DNA of 64,000 bases from contig NZ_JAUOTO010000007.1 in NCBI RefSeq assembly GCF_030546645.1, positions 372,001 to 436,000 of the forward strand. Reading direction: 5' to 3'. The notes under the pieces are model-generated. The model did not search any database, had not been told where the DNA came from, and saw only the letters and a list, made by a program, of their open reading frames with translations. The number at the start of each line of letters is the position of its first letter. Positions within the stretch are counted from its first letter, which is position 1. This document shows, in pieces, positions 53,086 through 61,174 of the stretch. The DNA is from Flavitalea plasmicola (GTDB lineage Bacteria > Bacteroidota > Bacteroidia > Chitinophagales > Chitinophagaceae). A program made the translations under genes and the position numbers.

Positions 53086-53862
53086 TCAGGCTACCGCTGC
53101 CGGCTCGTTCAATTTTCGCAAAAATTTATGAAGGATCCCGTTGAACTCCTCCGGCCTTTCCATCATCGGAGCATGGCCGCACCGGTCGATAAAATGCAGC
53201 TCGCTGTTCGGGATCAGCTTATGAAACTCTTCCCCTACAAAAGGCGGCGTTATATTATCGTTCTTTCCCCAGACCAGTAAGGTCGGATGTTTGATCTGGC
53301 TTACCTCATCACCGAGGTTATTCCGGATGGCGCTTTTTGCCAGGGTAATGATCTTGAGCGCCTTAAGACGGACATTCACCGTCTCATAGAGCTCGTCCAC
53401 CAGCTCCTTGGTGGCCATCTTCGGATCATAGAAGGTTAATTCGGTCTTTTTCCGGATATATTCATAATCTCCCCGCTTGGGATAAGTGTCCCCCATGCCA
53501 TTCTCGAAAAGGCCGGAGCTGCCTGTCAGGGTAAGGGATTTTATCCGCTCCGGGTGACGAAGCACGTACATCAGCGCCACATGCCCTCCCAGGGAATTAC
53601 CCAACAGGTTGATTTCCTTATAATCCCGGTATTCAATGAATTTATGGACGAATTTCTCCAGCCCCCCCACCGAGGTGTGCAGGAGATCCAGTTCCAGCAA
53701 GGGCAGCAGCGGCACCACCACCTTATAGTGTTGGCGGAAGTATTCGATCTGACCGGTGAAATTGCTCAAAGCACCGAACAGACCGTGCAATAATAACAGC
53801 GGCTCGCCTTCCCCTTCCTCGATGAATCTGAATTTTTCTTCTTGTTTGATTTCGTATTCCAT
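53086..53862 (-). CDS. Alpha/beta hydrolase
   Basis: The 258-residue enzyme has the oxyanion HGLFGALSNF, nucleophile Ser90 in LLGNSLGGHVAL, acid Asp in VWGKNDNITPP and base His in FIDRCGHAPMMERPEEF. The cap domain is small. Substrate unknown; the family includes esterases, epoxide hydrolases and haloperoxidase-like enzymes. It is upstream of the CBS gene on the same strand, 58 bp. Confidence 0.92.
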   Translation of the reverse strand: MEYEIKQEEKFRFIEEGEGEPLLLLHGLFGALSNFTGQIEYFRQHYKVVVPLLPLLELDLLHTSVGGLEKFVHKFIEYRDYKEINLLGNSLGGHVALMYVLRHPERIKSLTLTGSSGLFENGMGDTYPKRGDYEYIRKKTELTFYDPKMATKELVDELYETVNVRLKALKIITLAKSAIRNNLGDEVSQIKHPTLLVWGKNDNITPPFVGEEFHKLIPNSELHFIDRCGHAPMMERPEEFNGILHKFLRKLNEPAAVA

Positions 53863-54032
53863 CAGCTATTAAATTCTATCCCGGTAATTATTCGTAAAAA
53901 TAGCAATTTACCGCAAAAAAAACCTACTTCTTAATTCCCGGCGCCCCCCACCCCACAAATTTACAACATCTATAACCGATAATATTTTAAATAGTTCTAA
54001 AGCTTTCCGGCCACATCCGGGGCCCAGATAGT

Positions 54033-54575
54033 CTACTTCTTTTGTAGACTGTTGTTCAGGTGGTCGAAAAATTCCTCCAGCTGGGCGAACATTCCCTTGA
54101 AAAGGGGGATAAGACCGCCAAATCCGTCGATCACCACAGGCCCCCAGCTTCGGATATGCGGGTAAATGATGGAAGCCGACAGGGTAGTCCCCGCAATCAG
54201 CCGCAGCTGGACGGCGTAGAACAACAGCACGCTCAGTATGATCGTATGAACGATGGCATACAATAAGATCCCTCCCAGTTTATTCAACCACCCCATCATC
54301 GCCAGATCCACTGCCGCCTCCATCAGCCGCCCGATCCACCTCACCAGCAGCACAACGGCCAGGAACACCAGCAAAAAAGCCAGCACCGGCAGCCACCGGC
54401 TCGAAAGGGAAGTATGGATCCTCAAGTACCCGGCCAGGGTGGCCGATAGCTTCATGGCAGCCGCCAGGCCAAGGATAAAGGCCAGCGCCGAAACAACAGC
54501 AATGATCAACCCGTGCCGCAACCCTTTGAATACAGCCCACAACAAAAAGATCAGGAACAGGACATCGATCCACAT
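54033..54575 (-). CDS. cvpA: CvpA-family membrane protein
   Basis: The 180-residue inner-membrane protein has four membrane helices and the CvpA start DVLFLIFLLWAVFKGLRHGLI. CvpA-type proteins affect colicin V production and envelope maintenance; the mechanism is not settled. It ends within an inverted repeat AGTCTAC-TTCTTTT-GTAGACT (54028-54048), which has no T-tract. It is 1 bp after the yqeY stop and shares its transcript. Confidence 0.9.
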   Translation of the reverse strand: MWIDVLFLIFLLWAVFKGLRHGLIIAVVSALAFILGLAAAMKLSATLAGYLRIHTSLSSRWLPVLAFLLVFLAVVLLVRWIGRLMEAAVDLAMMGWLNKLGGILLYAIVHTIILSVLLFYAVQLRLIAGTTLSASIIYPHIRSWGPVVIDGFGGLIPLFKGMFAQLEEFFDHLNNSLQKK

Positions 54576-54576
54576 A

Positions 54577-55029
54577 TTACTTTGATAACAATTCCTTCAC
54601 CGTCGCGCTGATCGTTTTGCCGTCTGCCTGACCTGCCAGCTGCTTGGTGGCCGCCCCCATTACCTTGCCCATATCGGCAGGAGAGGAAGCACCCGTCTCG
54701 GCAATGATCTTCGTCAGGGCCGCTTTCAGCTCTTCCGCGCTCAGCTGCTTCGGCAGGAATCGCTCGATGACCGCGATCTCCTCCAGCTCCTTCTGAGCCA
54801 GGTCAGCCCTTTGCTGCTGCTGGTAGATCTCCAGGGAATCCTTTCTTTGCTTGATCAGTTTCTGAAGCAGCTTGGTCTCATCCTCCTCTTTCAGCTCCCC
54901 TCCGGCCCCTTCAGCTGTTTTAGCAATAATGATCGCAGCCTTGATAGCGCGCAACCCCCGCAGGGCCCCTTCATTTTTTGCAAGCATCGCTGTTTTCAGC
55001 TCTGCCATTACTTTTTGTTCTAAACTCAT
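54577..55029 (-). CDS. yqeY: GatB/YqeY domain-containing protein
   Basis: The 150-residue protein is the free-standing YqeY type: two helical bundles with SLEQKVMAELKTAMLAKNE, RQKDSLEIYQQ-like RKDSLEIYQQQQR, AVIERFLPKQLSAEE, and GKVMGAATKQLAGQADGKTIS. Relatives are linked to tRNA-dependent amidation or amidotransferase-like binding. cvpA follows with a gap of one base. Upstream comes gldC with 32 bp between. Confidence 0.93.
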   Translation of the reverse strand: MSLEQKVMAELKTAMLAKNEGALRGLRAIKAAIIIAKTAEGAGGELKEEDETKLLQKLIKQRKDSLEIYQQQQRADLAQKELEEIAVIERFLPKQLSAEELKAALTKIIAETGASSPADMGKVMGAATKQLAGQADGKTISATVKELLSK

Positions 55030-55061
55030 GCCAAAGAAATTTAGCGATTTACTGAATCCGT

Positions 55062-55409
55062 TCAGGCCTTGTTGCTTTTTAATTGCTGTTCCCTGAACTT
55101 ATTATAAAAATCCTTTGCAAACTGCTTCATATCGCTTGTAAGCGCCGGATCCTGGGTAGCCCTGTGGTAGGTCTCGGCCATGGTCATAAAGGTCTGGTAG
55201 AAAAAGTCGGCCATCTCGTCCACCATCATGTCCTTGGTCCAAAGATCGATGCGGAGCGCCGTCTTTTCCGCCCCATCCCAGAAGGCCAGCATCATTGCTT
55301 TCGCCTTGCGGGCCGCCTCGGCAGTCGTATCCGTCGCGTTCCAGCTGATCTGCTCCGGCACCCTGTCGGCATCCAATATAACATCGATATTAATTGAAGA
55401 TCTTCCCAT
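55062..55409 (-). CDS. gldC: Gliding motility protein GldC
   Basis: The 115-residue cytoplasmic protein begins GRSSINIDVILDADRVPEQI and continues AFWDGAEKTALRIDLWTKDM, which is diagnostic of GldC. In Flavobacterium johnsoniae GldC stabilises or supports gliding but is not strictly needed (established). Cells with gldA, gldH and gldC should glide or secrete via T9SS. It follows the glycosyltransferase gene by 24 bp on the same strand. Confidence 0.9.
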   Translation of the reverse strand: MGRSSINIDVILDADRVPEQISWNATDTTAEAARKAKAMMLAFWDGAEKTALRIDLWTKDMMVDEMADFFYQTFMTMAETYHRATQDPALTSDMKQFAKDFYNKFREQQLKSNKA

Positions 55410-55433
55410 ATAAAATGTTTAGCAAGTCGCAAG

Positions 55434-56405
55434 TTACTGGTTTCTCCCGATTGCATCCCAAATCGTGGCCACAGACCGCCTCAGGCTCAGATCAGCCACG
55501 CCGGGCGCGGCCTTTTCTATCAGCCCGTTCCGGAATGTTTCATCCTTGTAAAGGGACTTCAGCCCATCCGCCAGGGCAGCCGGATCGCCCGCAGGGACCC
55601 GGAGAACGGCCTCCCTGGCCGCCGAAGTGATCACAGGCACGCGTACTTTCCAGGCATTCAGTACATCGATGCTGAGACTGCCCCGCCTTTCCAGGCTAAT
55701 GGCCCCATAGGCCGCCCCTAATATATCCCTTTCGACCGCCGGAACCAGGCACACATCCTGCCGGTATTTATAGGAATCCAGCTTTCCCGCCAACCCCGGA
55801 TCGCCCTCCCCGGCCAGCACCAGCTTCATATTCGAAAGCTGCCGCTTTTTGAATAAGGAAAAAGCCTTTAGCAGGTTGATCACGCCCGACAGCGGCGCCC
55901 CTGCAATATCCGTATAGAAATACTCCTTCCCCTCTGACACCCGCCCCTTCACCGCTTCCCGCGCCTCCATAGACAGCGGCGCCACCCCCTCATCCGGCGC
56001 CGGAGGTACCGCATGGACCCCCGAAAAAATCTCTTTATCCGTCTTATCCGCAAAGCAAAGGACCGCCCTGGCCGCCCGCACCTTCTCCATCACCTTGCCC
56101 TCCGCCTTACCGGGTATCCAACAGCACTGCGGCACCTTTGTTCCCCCGGCCAGCCTTCCATCTGTCATCATGATCAGGTCCGCCTGATACTTCCGCACGA
56201 TCCGGGGGATCGCCCAAAAATATTTCCAGGTCATCACCTTCTCCCCCGCCGGTAAGGGCAGACTCCTCCCTCCTTTGTTGAGCAGGAATAGCCATTGCAC
56301 GCCCTCCTGCTCAGTAAGCCCGGCAGCGCAGGAAAGGAGGAACCGGGTCTTTTCACTGGCAGGGCCGGGCCCCTGGAGAGGTCTGCAGTCTAAAAGAATG
56401 AGCAT
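55434..56405 (-). CDS. Glycosyltransferase-like protein (GT4-type C-terminal half)
   Basis: The 323-residue protein resembles a GT-B glycosyltransferase: a shortened N-terminal half (1-150) and a C-terminal half with LVLAGEGDP, YKYRQDVCLV and VERDILGAAYGAISLERRGSLSIDVLNAW followed by PVITSAAREAVLRVPAGD. The last contains the E-x7-E-like region in modified form: AREAVLRVP in place of EEAGG-type motifs. It may be degenerate. Acceptor and donor are unknown. It is just upstream of gldC. Confidence 0.72.
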   Translation of the reverse strand: MLILLDCRPLQGPGPASEKTRFLLSCAAGLTEQEGVQWLFLLNKGGRSLPLPAGEKVMTWKYFWAIPRIVRKYQADLIMMTDGRLAGGTKVPQCCWIPGKAEGKVMEKVRAARAVLCFADKTDKEIFSGVHAVPPAPDEGVAPLSMEAREAVKGRVSEGKEYFYTDIAGAPLSGVINLLKAFSLFKKRQLSNMKLVLAGEGDPGLAGKLDSYKYRQDVCLVPAVERDILGAAYGAISLERRGSLSIDVLNAWKVRVPVITSAAREAVLRVPAGDPAALADGLKSLYKDETFRNGLIEKAAPGVADLSLRRSVATIWDAIGRNQ

Positions 56406-56603
56406 CAGACAAAGGTAGTCCTAGTAATGTGCATAAAAAATCGGCAAAAAACCTGATTAACAATCAATGATTTATAATTTAAGCTATTGCTTATAATGTG
56501 GTTTTTACGATCCCGCGCGGCCGGACAAAGCCGCTTTGGCCTCATTCTTGCACCTATTTAACTTAATTTTAATTAATCCGATTCCTCACGAAAATCCGTG
56601 CTT

Positions 56604-57839
56604 ATGAACCGTGTGTACACGCTCCATTTTACTGTCTGTATATGCATGATAGTAATTTTTCCTCGTTTTCTTGCGGCACAATGCACCTGCGCTGACGGAT
56701 CAGCCGCCACTCCCATTGTCAATACCCTTACACTCAACCCTACTTCAGTATCCAGCGCCAGTCTCACTTTTCCAAAAATGAACCCCAGCATCGGAGACCT
56801 GGGATGCATCACGCTGGACTATAAATTGTCGGCACAAAGCATTTCAGGAGCCCGCAACCTGGCTCCTTCCACCGCCCTGCTGGATCCTTCGGACCCCCAA
56901 TACAGCCCCACCGGCAGACTGGAATATGCTTTCGACCTGCTCACTTCGGCGAATGTATCAGGTCCCGGCTTTACCGTGGTCAAGCCGTACCATACTTATT
57001 ATGGTCCCGATTCTTTGGGCGCATACGGTCAGCCCGATGACAGCATTACCTATGGCCCTGACAATGTGCTGAACGGCATCACGGGCTCCAAAAGCTTCGG
57101 CGGCAATGCGGCCTATCTGGGCGCCGGCAATGTGACCCTGTCCTATTCTATCAGTGGCGGACTGACGACTACCGAAGGAGGCCTGAACTACAGTCAAAAG
57201 ATCCAGACCACCTATTGGGGCGACTTCACATTGACCTACTATTGGTGCCCCTCGATCGTACTGGCCACCTCCATACAAGATTTTACAGCAACCCCAAAAG
57301 GTCATGCCATTCTTTTACAATGGCTGGCCAATATCCACCCAAACAATTCAAACTATGAAATCCAGATCTCGACAGACGGCAGGAACTTCGCCAGCATCGC
57401 AGAACAGCAGGCTAACCCTGATGCAGCAGGTGCTACAGCAAAATACCAGTATCAATACAACCCTGATCAGACTAATGTGGACAAACTCTATTTCAGGCTC
57501 AGGGAGATCAGCGCCACGGGAAAAGTAGGCTATTCCCAGGTGCTGGTAGTGAGTAAGAACGGGAATCCCGGCGACGCCGCTTTCATCAGCTACCAGGTTT
57601 ATCCCAACCCCATCACCAATAGCCTGTCATTCCGGTTTAATACACCGCAGAATGGCCGGTTCCGGCTGGAACTGGTCAATACCGCCGGCCTGATCGTACA
57701 GCAAATGGCCGTCACGCTCGCAGGAACCAATGAAATAGGGATGGATCTTCATCCCACACCCGCTAAGGGTTTGTACTTCCTGCGCGCCACCGACCTTTCG
57801 CATGACAGGCAATACACCAGTAAGGTCTATGTAAATTAG
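56604..57839 (+). CDS. Secreted protein with T9SS sorting domain
   Basis: From ATG 56604 the protein has 411 residues: a signal peptide (to FLAAQ near 24), a 200-residue unknown domain with Gly and Tyr-rich strands (CTCADGSAATPIV; YHTYYGPDSLGAYG), a fibronectin-type module (~220-320: LLQWLANIHPNNSNYEIQIS) and a type A sorting domain (YQVYPNPITNSLSFRF to KGLYFLRATD). It should be exported across the outer membrane by T9SS. The ligand is unknown. A strong terminator follows. Confidence 0.88.
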   Translation: MNRVYTLHFTVCICMIVIFPRFLAAQCTCADGSAATPIVNTLTLNPTSVSSASLTFPKMNPSIGDLGCITLDYKLSAQSISGARNLAPSTALLDPSDPQYSPTGRLEYAFDLLTSANVSGPGFTVVKPYHTYYGPDSLGAYGQPDDSITYGPDNVLNGITGSKSFGGNAAYLGAGNVTLSYSISGGLTTTEGGLNYSQKIQTTYWGDFTLTYYWCPSIVLATSIQDFTATPKGHAILLQWLANIHPNNSNYEIQISTDGRNFASIAEQQANPDAAGATAKYQYQYNPDQTNVDKLYFRLREISATGKVGYSQVLVVSKNGNPGDAAFISYQVYPNPITNSLSFRFNTPQNGRFRLELVNTAGLIVQQMAVTLAGTNEIGMDLHPTPAKGLYFLRATDLSHDRQYTSKVYVN

Positions 57840-57866
57840 CGTTCAATAGTTATCCTTTCCTGTTTG

Positions 57867-57903
57867 AAAGCCCCTGCTCATGGGGGCTTTTTTTATTTTT
57901 TTT
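57867..57903 (+). terminator. Intrinsic terminator after the T9SS gene
   Basis: AAAGCCCC (57867-57874) pairs with GGGGCTTT (57883-57890), loop TGCTCATG, followed by TTTTATTTTTTTT. It separates the T9SS gene from element B. Confidence 0.85.
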
Positions 57904-58020
57904 CCGGCAGTGGGGGGGCTATTCGGCAGTCGTCACTCACTTGTACTGGCGGTGCGTACTTCGACTTTTGGGTTTTTCTACGCGTTTGCCAGGATTTGCG
58001 TTCTCCGCTTTTATCGGCGA

Positions 58021-58415
58021 CCCTAACCCTTCTGTCGCTGTAATTTCTCTTTCTGTCAGCACCTATCATACTTGAGCCAACACATTATTGAGCACATGTA
58101 AAAATCTCCACCATCGAAATTAAGGCTCCTCCAGGGCAGGGTCGACCTCAAGGCCCCGGAATGGCAAGCTCCCGCCTTTATCCCCTTCAAACTCGCCCCA
58201 TCCGCCAAATCACTGGACTGCCCATTCACTTGTCAAATCCCGCCCACTGCAATTGGCCCCCTCCGCGGCCATCCGACCAGCTATGGCCTGGAGAAGCCTT
58301 ACTTTCCGACGGGAGAAAAGTGCGTCAATGCCCGGCTATAGTCCTGGTTCAATGTTTACTGAAATTGATCGGAGAGAGGAAAGTACAGCGATGGAAGGCT
58401 CATAGCTGTCGGGAA
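58021..58415 (+). repeat. Nested inverted-repeat element B (non-coding)
   Basis: It occupies most of the 676-bp gap between the T9SS gene and the DUF4290 gene. The outer arms TTCTGTCGCTGTAATTT (58030-58046) and AAAGTACAGCGATGGAA (58380-58396) match in 14 of 17 positions, and two of the three differences are G-U pairs if the plus strand is transcribed. The inner arms AAATTAAGGCTCCT (58117-58130) and AGAAGCCTTACTTT (58292-58305) match in 12 of 14. Shared with element A in the same order: CCCTAAC, the arms, GGCTCCTCC-CGGCAGGG, AATGGCAAGC, CTTGTCAAATCCC, CCCCCTCCGCGGC, CAGCTAT and CATAGCTGTCGGGAA. I see no gene here. Confidence 0.7.
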
Positions 58416-58479
58416 CAGCAATAAAGCAAAAACCTGCAAAGCACCTAATCCAACCAAAAACCACAGCAATAGACAGCAA

Positions 58480-58510
58480 TTGGGAAATTCCCGATTTTCA
58501 TGTAGTTTTG
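58480..58510 (+). promoter_or_regulatory. Promoter of the DUF4290 gene
   Basis: TTG at 58480-58482, a 20-bp spacer and TAGTTTTG at 58503-58510 match the Bacteroidota consensus. The ATG at 58516 follows after five bases, ATG 58525 after 14. Confidence 0.65.
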
Positions 58511-58515
58511 ACTTA

Positions 58516-59208
58516 ATGGAACACATGGAATACAATACGACACGAAATCACCTCATCATGCGTGAATACGGTCGTCACATCCAAAAGATGATCGAATACC
58601 TCGTCACGCTGGAGGATAAAGAAAAAAGACAACGCAACGCGTACGCAGTCATAGAGCTGATGGGTTTCCTCAATCCGCACCTGAAGAACGTCGAAGACTT
58701 CCGGCATAAACTATGGGATCACCTTTTCCTGATCTCCGACTTCAAGCTGGAGGTATCCTCGCCATATCCCATTCCCACCCGGGAAACACTGCGGGCCCGT
58801 CCCAAGCCGTTGAAATATCCCAAACGCTATCCCAAGTTCTCCCACCTGGGCAAGAACCTGGAGATCGTCATCAACAAGGCGCTGGCCGAAGAAAATCCGG
58901 AAAAGCGCAATGGCTTTGCCAATGCAGTCGCCTACTATATGAAGCTGGCGTATAACAACTGGCATAAGGAGACCGTCCACGATGACGCCATCCAGAGCGA
59001 ACTGACCAATCTCACCGCCGGCCAGCTGGAGTTCACCAACACGCCGTATGTGAAGAGCTTCCGCCCTAACGAGAACAGGGAGAGGGATCGTCAGAATTTC
59101 AATGATTACCGGGGCAAACGCAATCAGAAATTCCAGCAGCGGAGCAATAATGGCCGCAACGACAGGAACAACGATCGCCCGGGTAAATTCAAGAAAAAAA
59201 GATACTAA
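58516..59208 (+). CDS. DUF4290 family protein
   Basis: The 230-residue cytoplasmic protein is of the DUF4290 type: helical core (about 1-165) with YNTTRNHLIMREYGRHIQKM, GFLNPHLKNVEDFRHKLWDH and NAVAYYMKLAYNNWHKE. The tail (about 185-230) is rich in Arg, Asn, Gln, Gly and Lys and looks like a disordered RNA-binding tail. Function is unknown. ATG 58525 (MEYNTTRNH) is equally likely as the start. A terminator lies between it and murA. Confidence 0.88.
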   Translation: MEHMEYNTTRNHLIMREYGRHIQKMIEYLVTLEDKEKRQRNAYAVIELMGFLNPHLKNVEDFRHKLWDHLFLISDFKLEVSSPYPIPTRETLRARPKPLKYPKRYPKFSHLGKNLEIVINKALAEENPEKRNGFANAVAYYMKLAYNNWHKETVHDDAIQSELTNLTAGQLEFTNTPYVKSFRPNENRERDRQNFNDYRGKRNQKFQQRSNNGRNDRNNDRPGKFKKKRY

Positions 59209-59220
59209 TATTAAATTATA

Positions 59221-59255
59221 AAAGCCAAGCGGACCCATGGTCCGCTTGGCTTTTT
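59221..59255 (+). terminator. Intrinsic terminator directly before murA
   Basis: AAAGCCAAGCGGACC (59221-59235) and GGTCCGCTTGGCTTT (59239-59253) are exact reverse complements (15 bp, loop CAT), ending in a T run. The murA ATG at 59270 follows 15 bases later. Confidence 0.9.
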
Positions 59256-59269
59256 CTATTGCAAAAAGA

Positions 59270-60574
59270 ATGAACTCATTTGAAGTCATCGGAGGCAAAA
59301 AGCTCAAAGGAGAGATCATCCCCCAGGGTGCAAAGAATGAAGCCCTGCAGATCATCAGCGCTGTTTTGCTCACTCCGGAAAAGGTGACCATCACCAATAT
59401 CCCGGACATCCTGGATGTCAATCTGCTGATCGAGCTGCTGAAAGAGATGGGCGTAAAGACAGACCGGACAGCGCCAGACACCTGCACTTTCCAGGCGGAT
59501 GCCGTGGACATCGACTACCTCCGCAGCGATAGCTACCGTCAGAAGAGCGGAAGGCTCCGCGGGTCGGTGATGATGGCCGGCCCTATGCTCGCCCGTTATA
59601 GAAAAGCCTTCATCCCCAAGCCGGGGGGCGATAAGATCGGGCGCCGGCGGCTGGATACCCATATCATCGGGTTTGAAAAGCTGGGCGCTCAATTCAACTA
59701 TCATCCCGAGGAAGGGCTTTTCCACCTGGAAGCCCCTCATTTAAAGGGATGCAATTTATTGCTGGACGAGCCCTCCGTCACCGGTACCGCCAACATCATC
59801 ATGGCCGCCGCCATGGCCGAAGGGTCCACCACCATTTATAATGCCGCCTGCGAACCTTATATCCAGCAGCTTTGCAGGATGCTGACCAGGATGGGCGCAA
59901 AGATCAGTGGCGTCGGCAGCAACCTCCTGCACATTGAAGGGGTCAGCTACCTGGGCGGCACCGAGCACCGCATGTTGCCGGACATGATCGAGATCGGCTC
60001 TTTCATTGGCCTGGCCGCCATGACGCAAAGCGAGATCACCATCCGCAACGTTAGCCTGGAGAACCTGGGCGTCATACCCGATAAGTTCAAACAGCTGGGC
60101 ATTCAAATGGAGTTCCGGGGAGATGATATCTATATCCCCGAACAGGACATCTATGAGATCCAGAGCTTCCTGGATGGCTCCGTGCTGACTATTTATGACC
60201 ACCCCTGGCCGGGCTTTACGCCGGACCTGCTCAGCATCGTGCTGGTCGTTGCCACCCAGGCGAGGGGCTCTGTATTGATCCACCAGAAAATGTTTGAAAG
60301 CCGGCTGTTCTTTGTGGACAAGCTGATCGACATGGGAGCCCAGATCATCCTTTGCGATCCCCACCGGGCAGCTGTCATCGGTCAGGCCAGGGAACAGAAA
60401 TTGCGCGGCATCTCCATGAGCAGCCCTGATATACGGGCGGGAGTGGCCCTGCTGATCGCGGCCCTCAGCGCTGAAGGCAGGAGCGTCATCCAGAACATCG
60501 AGCAGATCGATCGCGGCTATCAATATATAGACGAGCGGCTTCGCCGCCTGGGCGCCCAAATCACCAGAATATGA
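59270..60574 (+). CDS. murA: UDP-N-acetylglucosamine 1-carboxyvinyltransferase, Asp active-site form
   Basis: The 434-residue enzyme transfers enolpyruvate to UDP-GlcNAc, the first committed step of peptidoglycan synthesis. The ATG at 59270 gives FEVIGGKKLKGEIIPQGAKN, the normal start; TTG-like starts upstream run into the terminator. The loop PGGDKIGRRRLDTHI has Asp121 where E. coli has Cys115, the residue alkylated by fosfomycin. The enzyme should therefore be intrinsically insensitive to that antibiotic (inference from known C115D forms). It overlaps gmk by four bases. Confidence 0.96.
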   Translation: MNSFEVIGGKKLKGEIIPQGAKNEALQIISAVLLTPEKVTITNIPDILDVNLLIELLKEMGVKTDRTAPDTCTFQADAVDIDYLRSDSYRQKSGRLRGSVMMAGPMLARYRKAFIPKPGGDKIGRRRLDTHIIGFEKLGAQFNYHPEEGLFHLEAPHLKGCNLLLDEPSVTGTANIIMAAAMAEGSTTIYNAACEPYIQQLCRMLTRMGAKISGVGSNLLHIEGVSYLGGTEHRMLPDMIEIGSFIGLAAMTQSEITIRNVSLENLGVIPDKFKQLGIQMEFRGDDIYIPEQDIYEIQSFLDGSVLTIYDHPWPGFTPDLLSIVLVVATQARGSVLIHQKMFESRLFFVDKLIDMGAQIILCDPHRAAVIGQAREQKLRGISMSSPDIRAGVALLIAALSAEGRSVIQNIEQIDRGYQYIDERLRRLGAQITRI

Positions 60575-61140
60575 GCCAGGGAAAGATCATCATCATCACG
60601 GCTCCTTCCGGAGCGGGAAAAACATCCATCACCCGCTATTTATTGGCGAAATACGACTTCCTGGCTTTTTCCGTCTCCGCGGCCACCCGGTCGCCCCGCG
60701 CCCATGAAAGGGACGGCGTCGACTACTATTTTCTCAGCCTGGAGGAATTCAAGCATAAGATCCAGCAAAATGAATTCGTAGAGTGGGAAATGGTCTACGA
60801 AGGCAAATATTATGGCACCCTGAAACAGGAGCTGCAGCGGATCTGGGCGGCAGGCAAGACGCCCCTGCTGGACATCGAGGTCAAGGGCGCCATTCACATC
60901 CGTGAACAGTTCCCGGAATCCACCCTGTCCCTTTTCATCGAGCCCCCCTCCGTGGAAGAGCTGCGCCGGCGCCTGGAAGGCCGGGGTACCGAGACCCAGG
61001 AAAGCCTGATGGCCCGGGTCAACAAAGCCGCCTATGAGATCTCTTTTAAGCATCATTTCGACCTGATCATTGTGAACGATCACCTTGAGAAGGCCTGCCG
61101 GGAGGCGGACGAAGCCGTCAAATCCTTTTTAGGGCTATGA
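60571..61140 (+). CDS. gmk: Guanylate kinase
   Basis: The 189-residue enzyme phosphorylates GMP to GDP. The P-loop is APSGAGKTS (11-19); SAATRSPRAHERDGVDYYFL binds GMP, and LLDIEVKGAIHIREQFPESTLSLFI is the conserved core. The start overlaps the murA stop (ATGA), so the two are translationally coupled. A 34-bp gap precedes the CNNM/CorC gene. Confidence 0.97.
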   Translation: MSQGKIIIITAPSGAGKTSITRYLLAKYDFLAFSVSAATRSPRAHERDGVDYYFLSLEEFKHKIQQNEFVEWEMVYEGKYYGTLKQELQRIWAAGKTPLLDIEVKGAIHIREQFPESTLSLFIEPPSVEELRRRLEGRGTETQESLMARVNKAAYEISFKHHFDLIIVNDHLEKACREADEAVKSFLGL

Positions 61141-61174
61141 GAATCCGATTTTTACGATTAAATTAGTAGCCTCT

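Noticed and set aside
54028-54048. Terminator at the end of cvpA
   Set aside because: The stem AGTCTAC/GTAGACT is real but no T-tract follows on the minus strand; it is partly coding.
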